Source of the DNA: Artocarpus heterophyllus
Lineage: Eukaryota; Streptophyta; Magnoliopsida; Rosales; Moraceae
Direction of reading: 5' to 3'
DNA length: 64,000 nt
Assembly (NCBI GenBank): GCA_025403435.1
Contig: CM046350.1
Location: 15,267,684-15,331,683 of the forward strand
Shown here: positions 12,191-23,985 of the stretch, piece by piece
Layout: every line of letters begins with the position of its first letter
Numbering within the stretch: the first letter of the stretch is position 1
Position numbers and translations under genes: made by a program
The notes under the pieces: generated by a model
Database searches by the model: none
What the model saw: only the letters and a program-made list of their open reading frames with translations
Told to the model about the DNA's origin: nothing

Positions 12191-14304
12191 CCTAAGCCTA
12201 CAATTTCATACTGTAGGTGGGATAGGTACTTACTTGATGCAAATATCGGGCAACTTAACCTCGATTTCCCTTCTCCTAGACTCCTAGGATCCTGTTGGCC
12301 AATTACAAAGCTATTAGCCAAATTCCACTATGTTTCGATACAAAACATCCATTAGTTAATAAATTGAGTTGCATTACTATATACAACTCTAAAAACCACT
12401 GGTTTTTCTTATTTCTATCTAACTCTACCCTATCGTTTCTAACGAAGGACGGGAACTTTTTTTTTACCATTCTTTTTCCAACTGACACGTTTCGGAGCGG
12501 TTCGGGTTATTCGGGCAAAAATGACGATTTTTCCCTCCTTAGGTCCACTAACCTACTCGAGCTCGATTTCATTATTCTTACGAAAATAACCACATACTAA
12601 TTTTAAAATAATACCCTAGTGGGTCAAATCTCTTTATTTCTCAATTATGTCCTATTTTTATAAAACTTTGAGATTTAGTCTCTGAACTGAAAATTTTGAC
12701 GATTTTACCCCCGGGACTAAAATTTACTTCTTTGCATCAAAATTTCCTATTTTTCTCAAGGATCATTTTTGCTCAAAGTACCATATTCAAAATCCTTTAA
12801 GAAATGACATCTTTGCCCTTTTTAAAATTTTTCATAATTTTCGTAAATTCTTTGAAAAATCAAAATCTCACAGACGACTGAGTTTTTCGACGAACATTCT
12901 ATAATGCCTAACAGTTTCGTCGAGATCTACAACTTTTGTGTTTTAACTTTTCCCAAAATCTCACTATACAGGGGTGTTTTTGGCCATTTTTCAATTCTAC
13001 CGAGAGAAATCTTTTCCTTTCAATTTAGTCCCTATGGTATTTTTACAAAAATCCATTTCAAAATTACAATTCTACCCCTACAGAAACCATTCCATGCCTT
13101 AATCAAAACATTCTCATGCTCAAACATCGCTTTTACTAAAACTAACATTAAATTTACAAAAATAACACTTTTTGCAAAAATTACGGTTTTGCATCATAAA
13201 TCAAAATTTCACAACTTAAACATGCCATACTTCAAATATGCATGAATTTCATCAAGTACATGCTCAAGAACCCACATAGGTTCAAAGTAATAAAAATCAA
13301 AATAAAATTAACAAAATTTCAAAATTTTAAAACTTAAAACTTACCCAAATGGTACTTTTTTGATTTCTAGCCTTCAAAGTTCCTTTGAACTCCCTCCTAG
13401 GCTTCCTTTCCATGGAAAAATATCATGGATTAATTTCTCTCTTCAACCCATGAAAAATCCCTTGAAAACTCATTAAAAAGTTTAGGATTTTACCTTAAAA
13501 CTTGTGGAAAATCCTTGTATTTGCTTGTAAAACTTGTTTGGGGCTGAGAAATTTTTTTTGAAAGCTTGATTATGGCTGCCGAACATGGAAGGAAAGAAAA
13601 GAAAAGAAAAATTGTGATAAACTTGCCATAAATGCATCCTTATCTCATTTGGTTACTCATGGTAACCCATGAGTATACCACCTAGGTGTCATGAGATGAT
13701 TGGGCCACTTTTCTATACATGTGGCCAAATAGAAAATCAAGGAGTGTCCACTTTATGGAGTTAAAAATTTATACTATGTAATTTTTTACCACATAGTATT
13801 TTTCCTATATTGTCATGGTCAAATTAGTGTATTTTCTATCCTTAGGCTGTATAAAAATATTTGACTTGCTTTTCGTTCACTTTTGGAGGCCAATCATAAC
13901 ATTTTTCGTATTTGCGTTTTCATTTAGCAATATACTCATACTGTTTTGGCCTCCTTTTTACCCCTGATTTGGGTTTGGACAACTTCTATGTCCTATTTAT
14001 ATTCTAATCACCCACTCGTTTATATCACAATTTTACAATTAATTGTAATATAAAATTCATTTTATGGATATTATTTACAAATTTTTGAGTAATTAAACTC
14101 ATAAAATCTGTATTCGATAATATCCAACATTGCATCACATTTGCCATAAAATTTATATTCAATGCCGTTTATTCCTACTTTATCGTAATTTTTACAAAAC
14201 TTACAATTTTTACAAAAATTCACATTTTTAAAAGTAAATCATTAATTAAACCCAATTAAATATTAAGTTTTGTTAACAAAATTTTTCTCGGTCATTACAT
14301 TTCA

Positions 14305-15351
14305 ACCCTATTATATTAATATAATATACAGATTAATATCAATGGGTACATTGTTAAAAATAATTTCATAAATGAAAAATCAAACTAATAGCATGAATTT
14401 TTGTCTCTAAAAATGCTTCCAATATTACACAGATTAATCTCAAAAACACAATTGATCTCACAATACAACTAAAAAAACTTTCAATTACACACAGATTAAT
14501 ACATAGATCAATCCAAAAACACAATTAATTTGCAAAACAAATCAGTGTTCCTCAATTAATTTACATAGATCAATCCAATAAAATAAATTTTATCATTGTG
14601 AATCCTAGATCTGGCCAAGAGGACCACCATTAGTGGAGGAGCAAAGGGCGCTAAGCGAATCCAAATCAGTATGAAACCTATATTCGGTGAAGAGAACCAC
14701 CATTCAAGAAGGAGCGAAGGGAGAGATCCGGCCAAGAAAGCCACCATTTGTGGAGGAGTGAGATGTTAAGTGAAACCCAAATCATATCAAGAGAGGTGAG
14801 ACTCGTGATTTATGGATCAGAGATGTGGCTGCAAGTTCCACGCCTACAAGCGACCTATGCTGTGCAACGTGTATGACGGAACAAAGGCCTACGGCTTGCT
14901 GCACGGAGGACTAAGGAGGTCCCAGGTGATAGCGAAGGGGAGAAATCTTTGGTTCTTTCGTACCCAGAGGAGGACGAGAACCGTGGCCAAGATCAAACTA
15001 AATCAGGGGGCAATGAAGGTTGATGGAGAAGGGGATGAACGAAGAGAGAGAGAGTTTTTTTTTTTTGGGTGCTAGACCTCCCGGTATCCAAACCCACCAC
15101 AAGCGGCACAAACCCATAAATGGCCCCTTAACGCTCGTTGGGTTAACCCGACTAATCTGGAGTCGACTCAAGGAGAGACTTGAAGGCTGCATGAGCCTCC
15201 TAACACTGACAACTGCATTTACAAGGACTCGAACTCGAGTAGAGAAAGTTTATCGGAGCAAAATAAAGAGAGAGCGAGCATCATTTTTTCAAAGAGAGAG
15301 AGACGTGCAAAGAGCCTAAGTGAGAGGGGCAAAAAACGGCGGTTGAAATAA
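14305..15351. other. Spacer between two solo LTRs, with an imperfect duplication
   Basis: No supported gene. At 14607 and 14724, segments starting AGATCTGGCCAAGA and AGATCCGGCCAAGA repeat with a 117-bp period, and a partial third unit lies near 14683. The unit resembles degenerate coding or leader sequence, but no long frame crosses it. A purine-rich tract at about 15040-15065 and a GC-balanced stretch to 15330 remain unexplained. Confidence 0.5.
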
Positions 15352-17479
15352 TGTATTGTAACACCCGAGATTTTTAATGCATTAAATTAAGGATTATATT
15401 AAGACAAAGTATAATTAAAGAAAATACTGTATAATAATATGAAAAATTATACAGTATTAGAGCAATGCAGTATAAGAATTGAATTGTGTGGACCACAATT
15501 TCTTTTTATACTTTTATAAAAAGAAAAGAAAAAAAAAAGGAAAAAAATCAGAAAATTTAGGCAAATTCGAGACTTTCTCTCTCTAGAATTTTCTCTCTCT
15601 CTCCTCTCAAATCTCGTTTGAGATTTCGGCGTTATTTTTTGACACCTCCCATACCAGTGGGAAGCTCTCGACGAGCTGAGTCCAACGAGGTGTCGTGCCA
15701 CCCAAATAGCCGCCGGAGGAGGGCTCACGCGCCGCCCAAAGTGGCGACGAAACCCATATTTTCCCGACGTCGTTTCTCCGCCGTCCGACCACCAATCGAC
15801 GTGATTTTGGTGTCTATGGACTCAGTGTGAGGAGAGGAACAAGATGGTACCAATTTTCCAGCTCAATTTTGGCTGGAAAAGCTTCACCGGAGCTGCCCCG
15901 TCGCCGCCGTGGAGCCGCCGTCGGAGCCGTCGTGTCTGGTGGCGGTGTGGCACACCGCCGGTGCCAAAATGATCAGAGGGCGACGGCGAGCAAGACCCCT
16001 CGGTCAATTGCTCCATTCCGCCGCCCCTCGCCGGAGAACGAAGACGCCCGCCACCGTCGCCGTGGGTGAGGTTGGGTTGGCCATTTTAGGCCGTTTTGTG
16101 CCAAATTGAAGGCACAAACACCTTCAGAGGACCGAGAGGAAGAAATTCGGTACCTCAATTGCACGAAATGATGGCCGGAGGACGGAGAACGGCATCTCCG
16201 TCGTGCACCGCCGTGGAGCTAGGTGGAGCCGCCGTTCCACGCGGTGTTGAGCTGCCCCACCATAGGGGAAATACTCAGAGGGTCACGGGGAAGAAAACGC
16301 CCAAGTCAATTTTGGGCTACCGTCGCCGGAGGACCGAGATCGGAGCCGCCGGTGTTAGCCGTGAAATCCATCCTCGATTGGAGCAGATGGAGGCCGAATT
16401 GGGTGAAATTGACCCCACCAATCGACTCAGGAGGGTCAAATTAGGGGGGGTAGGCTCGAGCTCAGCCCTCAATGGAGCCAACCGCCGCCGGTCAACGGCG
16501 GTCAACGCTGGTCAACGGCCGGTCAAAGGGTAAAATGAGATTTTGTGATCCGGACCTCCGATCAAAGATCCGAGACCGCCTCCCGACTCGTTTCGACGCT
16601 CTGAACGCAATGGTGACCTCCATTCGAGCTAATTCCACTCTGATGAAAATCGTCCGGTACCGACTGCACGCGGATCGAGGCGATTCAAACAGCAGCATCG
16701 GAGTCCAGAAGGACAGTTGCAAGAATGGATGATCTCCAGGAAGCATTCCTAGCCATTCATGGTAGCTCAAGGAGCACTGCAGAGGATGCTTCGTATACTG
16801 TAGATGCAGCGAGATACAACTGGATCTGCTTAGCTTGGAGTTCAAGTAAGTAGGAATCTCGCCTACAGTATGAACTGTTTTAGATGCTTTCATAGAAATT
16901 TATGAAATGCATGATCAGTGATTGTTACACTGTTTTATGTGAGAATAGGTTTTATAACGTTACAAGGTTGACGAAAAACCCGTTAAGGGTAAAATCGTCA
17001 TTATGAAGAAAACGGCTAGAACGGAGTTGAACACTCCGATTTAGCATAATGTTATTAGATGGAAAATGTTTCGTAATACGTTAAGTAACGTAACGGTCAT
17101 ATGAGACCAGAGATTTAACAATGGATGTTTAAGTAAACGAGAGGTAACCGATGGGTTATGAGGTTAAAAGGAAAAGTAACCCCGGTGGGTTACAAGGCTA
17201 ATTGAAGGAAATGTAAACTGATGGTTTATAAGGTTGAGTAAGAGAACGGTAGACCGATAGTATACCAAGTTATGAATAAGGAATGAATGGTTAATGTTTA
17301 CGTTTTATTATCAATCGAGTGGATTGATAATAAAGAAAGTTAATTAATGAGTCAGCTGTCGTTTGATCAGGACACAAAGGCCGACCAATGGAAGGAAAAG
17401 GAACGAGAAAGGAACGGAATAGAGAACGCTAGAGTATAGTTCGGGTAAGTTTCAAACCTCACCTACAGCATGAAGTAAA

Positions 17480-18020
17480 TGATTTTTAAATGCTTATTTA
17501 TATGTTTGCAAATGTGTTTGCAATTGTTAAGCAAGTTGTTTTTAAAGTATGTTTGCATTTATTATGCAAGAAGTTTTAAAGTTCAAGAAAAAGATTTGCA
17601 ATGAATTTGCAATCGTTATGTTAAAGGTTTATTTGCATATTGATATGCATAACGTTATTTAAAAGTTTAAGTTATGATTTTCAAAGTATTGAAAGTATGT
17701 TTTGCATTATGACAATGCATAATGTTTTATAGTTTAAGTTAAAGGTTTAATGATGCATTTGCTATGCAATAAGTTGCATTTGATGTGCAATAAATTTAAG
17801 AATAAAAGTTATAGTTTGCAAAATGTGTTTGCATTTTATGATGTATTTATTAAGCAATATGTTGCATTTGTTATGCAATGAGTGTTAGAATGCAAATTAT
17901 GATTAGTAAAATGTGTTTGCATTTTGTGATGCATTTGTTAAGCAATATGTTGCATTCGTTATGCAATAGATTTTATAATACAAGCTATGAATTGCAAGTG
18001 TATTGCATATGATGTGATTG
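17480..18020. repeat. TTTGCAT/TATGCAA minisatellite in solo LTR C
   Basis: Variants of GCATTTGTTATGCAAT recur about every 30-60 bp. Each pairs a TTTGCA and a TGCAA half-site, so the units are partly palindromic. Confidence 0.6.
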
Positions 18021-18409
18021 CATTTGAAATGCTCACTAAAGTTAATAAGAAGGTAACGTAAGGATAAAAAGAAAGTGTCGTACCAGCCTCTTTGTTATGA
18101 GGTAATGAAAGTAAAATTAAAGTTTAACCTCCTAAAGGTGAGGTACAAGACCTCAATGTTTGATGGTCTCAAGTCTTCCACAAGGGAAGCATTATGTTTA
18201 TGATCTCATGATTAATGAGTTGGTACGAACACTAAAGTAAAGTAAGGAAAATGAAGGTTACAAGATAAAGAAAGTTAAGGAACAAGAATAAAGGTTGAGA
18301 AAGAAATGAATATTTAAGTTTATAGAATGTTCATAATATGCTCATAATTGAAGTTAATAATTGAGCATAAATGGAGTCATGCATTCTGATGTTACTTGAA
18401 TGCTTTTTA

Positions 18410-18850
18410 TGAAATGTTTATATGTCATGTTTATGGAAAACATTCTGAAAAATGTTTACGACAAATGTTTATGAAGAACGTTTTCATGTTTTTAAGAAAC
18501 GGTTTATGAACGACGTCTTAAGAAAAACGTTCAAGAAATGTTTTAAGAGGAAAGGTTTTACATTAAATGTTTATGAAAAACATTTCATGTTTGCAAGAAA
18601 AGGTTTACGAATGACGTTTTAAGAAAAACGTTGAAGAAATGTTTTACGAAAAACGTTTATGCAAAACGTTTCAGAAATGTTTTATGAAAAACGTTTTCAG
18701 AAATGTTCTATGAAAGACGTTTATGAAGAACGTTTTTAGAAATGTTTAAGGAAAACGTTTATGAAAAATATTTCATAAATGTTTATAGAAAACGTTCATG
18801 AAGAACGTTTCAAGAGAAAGGTTTTCATGAGAAAAGTTTTTTTTAAAAAG
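18410..18850. repeat. ATGAAAAACGTTT minisatellite in solo LTR C
   Basis: About a dozen and a half degenerate units of roughly 20-27 bp are built on AAATGTTTTATGAAAAACGTT. The period drifts, and the ACGTT core is the most constant part. Confidence 0.7.
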
Positions 18851-19671
18851 CATGTTTAAATGCTTTGTGAGAATATGTTTGAACTTGCTGAGCGAAAGCT
18901 CATTAAAAGTTTTTCATGCTGTAGGTAATTTATGGGTGACCAATAGGACCCGCTAGAAGAGCTGGGTGCTGCGGAGGACAGATGCGAAGATTTGGGTATG
19001 GATACCATCACTGTTTGCTTCCGCTATGCAAAGAAAATGTTTTCCATTGTTTAATGTTGTGTTTTCAAAGTTTAAAGAAAATAAGTTTTATGAATAGTAT
19101 TAAAAGTTTTAAGATACAGTTTACAAACTGTTTTATGTAATTATAAAGTAAAGTTTTAAACTATGATTTAATAAATGTTTCTTATTAAGTTTTAAGAAAC
19201 GTTTTGAAATGATTTTAAGGGCAAGTGTTGAGCGATGTCTCCACTTGAATGCGACAGAGGTCGCATCAATTTTAAAGAACGTTTAAGGAAAGAAAAAAAA
19301 ATTTATTACAGTATTTTCTTACTAAGTAAGTAAGATTACTGTTTACGAAACGATGTTTATGAAAGTAAAGTGACTGCCCGAAAAGGCGGGTCGTCACATG
19401 TATACTCAGAACTATTTCTTAACTTTTGCAATTACTTTATCTTATCCATTGGATTAAAATCGAATAGTGCAAATAGAAATTCTCTACAAGTGGACAGTTA
19501 TTTTGTTCTCTGTTAAAACATTTTCCTCTTTTAAAACAAATAATAATCTCTAATTTCGTTTGTATGTGATTGCATTAACTTAAGTCGACGGTCTAATAGT
19601 TTACTAAAATGTTCAACAATCCTATTATTTGGGTAAATGTTGTGTCGTTTAACACTAATAACCTAAACTTT

Positions 19672-20112
19672 AGGGTATTCTCTACTTTGCTCCCTAAATT
19701 TTAAAAATCATCACTTTACCCTTGACTTTCAAAACTTCTCACTTTGCCCTTTGAATTTTAAAAATCACTAATTTGCCCTCTAAACTTTCAAGCTCTTCAC
19801 TTTTTCCCTTGAATTTCAGACTTTCTGTTCAAAGATGAGGAGATATTATTGAATAATAGACAGAATAATAGATAAAATTTTTTTTTGCCCTTATAGGAGA
19901 CCCATGTGTGAATCACGTGGGCTCAATTCTATATATTTAAACAAAAAATAAAAGTTTAGGAGGTAAAATGAGGAGCTTTAAAAGTTCAGGGGTTAAGGTG
20001 GTGATTTTTAAAATATAGAGAGTAAAGTACATGGCTTTAAAAGTTCATGGCATAAAGTTTTGATTTTTAAAGTTTAGAATGACAAATTAAGGGAGACTTT
20101 AAAATTTAAAGA
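19672..20112. repeat. Fold-back element with internally repetitive arms
   Basis: The left arm (about 19672-19828) consists of repeated CTTTGCCCTTTGAATTTTAAAAAT-like units. The right arm (about 19947-20112) is its imperfect reverse complement, across a spacer of about 120 bp. This layout is common in plant fold-back or MITE-like repeats. I could not fix its ends or a target-site duplication. Confidence 0.6.
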
Positions 20113-20239
20113 CCATTGGTGTTAATAACTTAAAATATTTTATAGATCAAAAGATAAGTGTTATATTTTGAAGTTTAAATAAGGCAAGTATTGTGCTTTA
20201 AAGTTTAAATGATTACAAGGTTATAATTGGTAGAGAATT

Positions 20240-21890
20240 TTTGCAACTAACCCTTATTTTTATGGTCGTTGAAACCGCGGCTTGCTCGGTTGTTGTGTCT
20301 TCTTTGGACTTTTTTATTCCACCAAAAGTGTCGGGGGGCACGTGAGACGTGAGTTCCGTACAGGACAAGTACTCGTGCTAAATTGCGTGAAAATATTTTA
20401 TATAATACGGCAGTTACAGGAACAAAGGCATACAGTTGCAGTGTAATACATTCCCGTTTTCAAACTGGTCCACTCACGAAAAACTCATTAAAGAAATCAA
20501 AAGTAACGCTTGTTTTCCTCTTTCACATCTCACTTCCTTAAAATTGAATTTTCTAAGTTGGGTCGGCGGCAGCCACTCTACACCACCACCTTAATTTTGT
20601 CCCCCCTTTTTTTTTTTTGAAAAGGTTATAATTTGGTCTTTTGTTTTCTTCTTTTTTTTTTTTTTACCGAACACGTTTTATTTTAGTTTCAAAAAGTCCT
20701 TTGCTAATGAAAATCATCAAGAACGCTAAAATTGAAACTTTTAGAGGGTTATCAAGAAAAAGGGACCCTTCAACTAATCTTTTGTTAAGTAAATAATTAG
20801 ATCTATCCAGAAATTAATCAGGAGGCCATTCTTTTACAAATTGCAAAATCTAAAGATCTCCCACCTACGTAATCAGTGATATAATAACGCCTAGACTCCA
20901 CACAATGTTTTTGTTCAATTTTTATTTATGCAAAAGCATCAATTAAACATTAAATTCAATACTCTAATTATCATTTTCCTACAAAAATTTTTTTCTCTTT
21001 CATTTCGGCTTTTAGATTTTTTGGCTGCAAATTGGAATCCCGTGTGCGCTGGCATGGGTCCCTCAATTCGCCTAGCCACCTGTCTTTTGACTCAACTATG
21101 ATATTAGAAACAAATAAAAAATAAAAAATAAATTCCAAATACCAAATTCACATATAGCACTATGGCGCTGGGAAAGGAAGTTTAAACCATAAGTTTGAGT
21201 TTGAGTATTATAGTATGTAAAAGCTTTATGATATAGCTTTTAATATAATATATGAGAGCTTTGTATTGTTTATAGTTCAAACTTTTAAATTTAACAAGTC
21301 TTTCAAACACCCTATAGCGTATTGGGGAGAAAAATCTAACGCATATTATAACAAGTGAGAATTTTATAGTATATTTTTGTTTTATAATATAACATATGAG
21401 AATTTTACGTCGTTTATGATTAAAACTTTGACTTTGTTTGACAATCTAATTAGAATTTATTACAATGTAAAGCTCTCATTTGTTACAATACAAAACAAAA
21501 ATTTGTTCAGCATAAAACTTTTATAGACTATAATATTATTATTTTAACTTATAATTCTAGCTATTTTTTCAAACACAAAAAAGAAGATCAAATCACTCTG
21601 TCCACCTAATACGATTCCACAAGCCAAAAAAAAAAAACCCAAATAATATAATTCAAAAGAAAATAAGGAAAAAAGAAAAAGACAATTCATCACGGTGGGA
21701 TTTATCAAATCCAACCGTTTGACTAAATAGAAAATTCAAAGCTAAGACTCATCCAATCATCATCTTGATGTCCTTTACTTCCTTACCCCTCTTTTCCCCT
21801 GTTTCATTCATTGTATTTGTTCCCATGAAAAAACACTTTTCTTCTCCTCTTCTTCTACTTCAGCTACAATAACCAACTCTATCTATAACA
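20240..21890. other. Upstream region of the receptor kinase
   Basis: Apart from two adjacent copies of a MITE-like repeat (21165-21585), this is AT-rich sequence with poly-T tracts at about 20607-20620 and 20650-20664. No gene is seen. A W-box-like TTGACT lies at 21719-21724, about 170 bp before the start codon. It is a WRKY core motif and would fit a defence-responsive kinase, but a single hexamer is weak evidence. Confidence 0.45.
21165..21585. repeat. Two adjacent MITE-like copies (ATATGAGAGCTTT family)
   Basis: Two segments (about 21165-21315 and 21325-21585) share the core ATATGAGAGCTTT or ATATGAGAATTTT with flanking imperfect palindromes, and end in CAAACACC- or CAAACAC-type sequence. 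Further members lie at 47230-47400, 49770-49930, 51136-51345, 51600-51780, 53395-53510 and 62713-62875. Confidence 0.55.
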
Positions 21891-21894
21891 CACA

Positions 21895-23985
21895 ATGAAG
21901 AAAAACAACCCAAAACCATATTCTCTCCCTCTAATGTTTCTCCTCCCCGTAATCCTCTCTCTCCACCAAGTCCTCTCCATAGACTTCCTCTTCAACGGCT
22001 TCAACGACACCTCTCAAATCTCTCTCTACGGCAACGCCACGATCGACCAATCCCACATCTTAACCCTCACAAACGACACAACTTTCTCAATCGGCCGAGC
22101 TCTCTACCATGTCAAGATCCCCACGAAACGACAAAACTCCTCCTACGTCTTGCCCTTCTCCACCTCCTTCATCTTCGCCATGGCCCCTTACAAGAACACC
22201 CTCCCCGGCCACGGCCTCGTCTTCATCTTCGTCCCCACCACCGCCATCCCCAGCGGCAGCTCCTCCCAGAACCTCGGATTCCTCAACCGCACCAACGACG
22301 GCAGAGACGACAACCACGCCTTCGGCGTCGAGTTCGACGTCTTCAAGAACGAGGAGTTCGACGACATAAACGACAACCATGTTGGGATCGACGTCAACTC
22401 CCTTAAATCCAAAAAGTCCCACGAAGCAGGGTATTGGCCGGACGAGAGTAACGGTACGGACGACAATTCGTTTAAGAAGCTGAAGCTCAACAGTGGTGAG
22501 AATTACCAGGTTTGGATTGACTACAATGATTCTTTGATTAACGTTAGTATGGTGCGAGCTGGTTCGGAGAAGCCGAGGTTTCCTCTTTTGAGCGAAAGGT
22601 ACAATTTGTCCGAGGTTTTTTTGGATAAAATGTATGTTGGGTTTACGAGCTCAACTGGGCAATTGGTACAAAGTCATAAGATTTTAGCTTGGAGTTTTAG
22701 CAACACAAATTCCTCTTTCAGCGAGAGTTTGATCACCACCGGTCTGCCGTCGTTTGTTCTTCCAAAAGAGCCGTTTTACAAGTCAAAAGGGTTCATTATA
22801 GGCGTCACACTTGGGAGCTTCTTTGGGGTTTGTTTTTGTGCTTTGCTCGTCGTTTTGTTGGTCAAACGACAGAGGAGGAGAGCTAGGGAAAGAGCCGAGA
22901 TGGAGGATTGGGAACTTGAGTATTGGCCCCACAGGATTACGTACCACGAGATTGAGGAAGCGACAAAGGGTTTTAGGGAAGAAAACGTGATTGGAATGGG
23001 AGGGAATGGGAAAGTCTACAAGGGGATATTGCAAGGAGGAGTAGAGGTTGCGGTGAAAAGAATGTCGCATGGGAATGATGGAATGAGGGAGTTTTTGGCG
23101 GAGATTTCGAGCCTTGGAAGGTTGAAGCATAGGAGCTTGGTGGGGTTGAGAGGTTGGTGCAAGGGAGAGAAAGGGGTTTTCATGTTGGTCTATGATTACA
23201 TGGAAAATGGGAGTTTGGACAAGAGGGTGTATAATGAGTTTGGGGAGAGTAAAATGTTGGGGTGTGAAGATAGAGTTAGGATTTTGAAAGATGTGGCCTC
23301 TGGGGTGTCGTATTTGCATGAAGGATGGGAGTCAAAAGTGTTGCATAGGGACATTAAGGCCAGCAATGTGTTACTAGACAAGGACATGAATGGGAGGCTA
23401 GGTGACTTTGGTCTAGCTAGAATGCATGGGCATGGTCAAGTGGCTAGCACCACCCGGGTGGTTGGGACCGTCGGGTACTTAGCCCCGGAGGTGGTCAGGA
23501 ACGGTCGGTTCTCGGTCCAAACCGACGTGTTCGGTTTCGGGGTCTTGATATTGGAGGTCATGTGTGGGAGGAGGCCCATAGAGGAAGGGAAAGTGCCTTT
23601 GGTAGAATGGGTTTGGCAGTTGATGGTTCAAGGGCAGCTCTTGGATGCCCTTGATGAGAGGTTGAGGGCAAAAGGGGAATTTGACAAGGAGGAAGTGGAG
23701 AGAGTGCTGCATTTGGGGTTGTTGTGTGCTTACCCTGACCCAAGTGCCAGACCAAATATGAGGCAGGTTGTAAAAGGGTTGGAGGGCAAAAGTTCTGATG
23801 TCCATGATGCTGAGTCTGAGGATATGGATGCCTATTTGCTTGACAAGATGCAAAATAATGATTTTTGGAATGGGTTTTCTCAAAATTTTGGCTATGGATC
23901 ACACCCAACTTTCCAAGATATTAAGCAATCACTTTCTTCGTCGATGTCTGTGTCTTGGTCCAATACCATAGCGGAGGGTAGGTGA
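21895..23985 (+). CDS. L-type lectin-domain receptor-like kinase (LecRK, clade VII-like)
   Basis: This 696-residue intronless frame has the full plan of a plant L-type lectin receptor kinase, a plasma-membrane protein with an extracellular lectin domain and a cytosolic Ser/Thr kinase. Residues 1-28 form a signal peptide. Residues 29-270 are the legume-lectin domain, with GHGLVFIF (105-112) and VEFDVF (145-150). A transmembrane helix spans about 300-323, followed by a basic stop-transfer run (KRQRRRARER). EDWELEYWPHRITY (337-350) leads into the kinase: Gly-loop GMGGNGKV (367-374), Lys388, helix-C Glu403, HRD 484-486 with KASN, DFG 504-506, APE 530-532. All catalytic residues are present, so the kinase should be active. 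The juxtamembrane motif and overall match suggest clade VII; that is recalled family knowledge, not a search. Several N-x-S/T sites occur in the ectodomain. The start at 21895 is the first ATG that gives a clean signal peptide. Confidence 0.95.
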   Translation: MKKNNPKPYSLPLMFLLPVILSLHQVLSIDFLFNGFNDTSQISLYGNATIDQSHILTLTNDTTFSIGRALYHVKIPTKRQNSSYVLPFSTSFIFAMAPYKNTLPGHGLVFIFVPTTAIPSGSSSQNLGFLNRTNDGRDDNHAFGVEFDVFKNEEFDDINDNHVGIDVNSLKSKKSHEAGYWPDESNGTDDNSFKKLKLNSGENYQVWIDYNDSLINVSMVRAGSEKPRFPLLSERYNLSEVFLDKMYVGFTSSTGQLVQSHKILAWSFSNTNSSFSESLITTGLPSFVLPKEPFYKSKGFIIGVTLGSFFGVCFCALLVVLLVKRQRRRARERAEMEDWELEYWPHRITYHEIEEATKGFREENVIGMGGNGKVYKGILQGGVEVAVKRMSHGNDGMREFLAEISSLGRLKHRSLVGLRGWCKGEKGVFMLVYDYMENGSLDKRVYNEFGESKMLGCEDRVRILKDVASGVSYLHEGWESKVLHRDIKASNVLLDKDMNGRLGDFGLARMHGHGQVASTTRVVGTVGYLAPEVVRNGRFSVQTDVFGFGVLILEVMCGRRPIEEGKVPLVEWVWQLMVQGQLLDALDERLRAKGEFDKEEVERVLHLGLLCAYPDPSARPNMRQVVKGLEGKSSDVHDAESEDMDAYLLDKMQNNDFWNGFSQNFGYGSHPTFQDIKQSLSSSMSVSWSNTIAEGR

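Larger units (their letters stand above)
2400..14299 (-). mobile_element. Solo LTR D (minus strand), split by element A
   Basis: Read on the minus strand this repeat begins TGTAATGACC (complement of the bases ending at 14299) and ends GGGTTCTGACA (complement of the bases starting at 2400). It is flanked by a perfect 5-bp target-site duplication, TTTCA, at 2395-2399 and 14300-14304. Removing element A and one copy of its TGTTT duplication leaves about 3.06 kb with normal TG...CA LTR ends, no primer-binding site, no coding domain and no second LTR. I therefore call it a solo LTR left by LTR-LTR recombination. It predates element A, which interrupts it. The superfamily is inferred to be Ty3/gypsy from length and ends only. 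Confidence 0.75.
15357..19398 (+). mobile_element. Long solo LTR C (about 4.0 kb)
   Basis: It starts TGTAACACCC and ends CGTCACA, and is flanked by a perfect TGTAT duplication at 15352-15356 and 19399-19403. There is no primer-binding site, polypurine tract, coding domain or second LTR inside, so a solo LTR is the simplest reading. A TATA-like motif (about 15508-15520) and CT-rich runs (about 15575-15605) precede a GC-rich module (about 15610-16530). Its 15.5-16.86 kb part is clearly similar to the first 1.2 kb of the LTR of element B. Two degenerate minisatellites fill much of 17.5-18.85 kb. At 4 kb it is unusually long for an LTR, in the range known for some plant Ty3/gypsy groups. Confidence 0.78.

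Noticed and set aside
15215..15240. GTTCGAGTCC-like B-box on the minus strand suggesting a tRNA-derived SINE
   Set aside because: No matching A-box at the right distance, no poly-A tail and no target duplication.
15827..16533. Overlapping open frames in all phases of the GC-rich part of solo LTR C (and matching frames in both LTRs of B)
   Set aside because: Frames differ between the LTR copies, contain no domain, and arise from CGCCG-rich composition in transcribed LTR leader.
22087..23908. Long antisense frames under the receptor kinase gene
   Set aside because: Shadows of a codon-biased real gene; no motif of their own.
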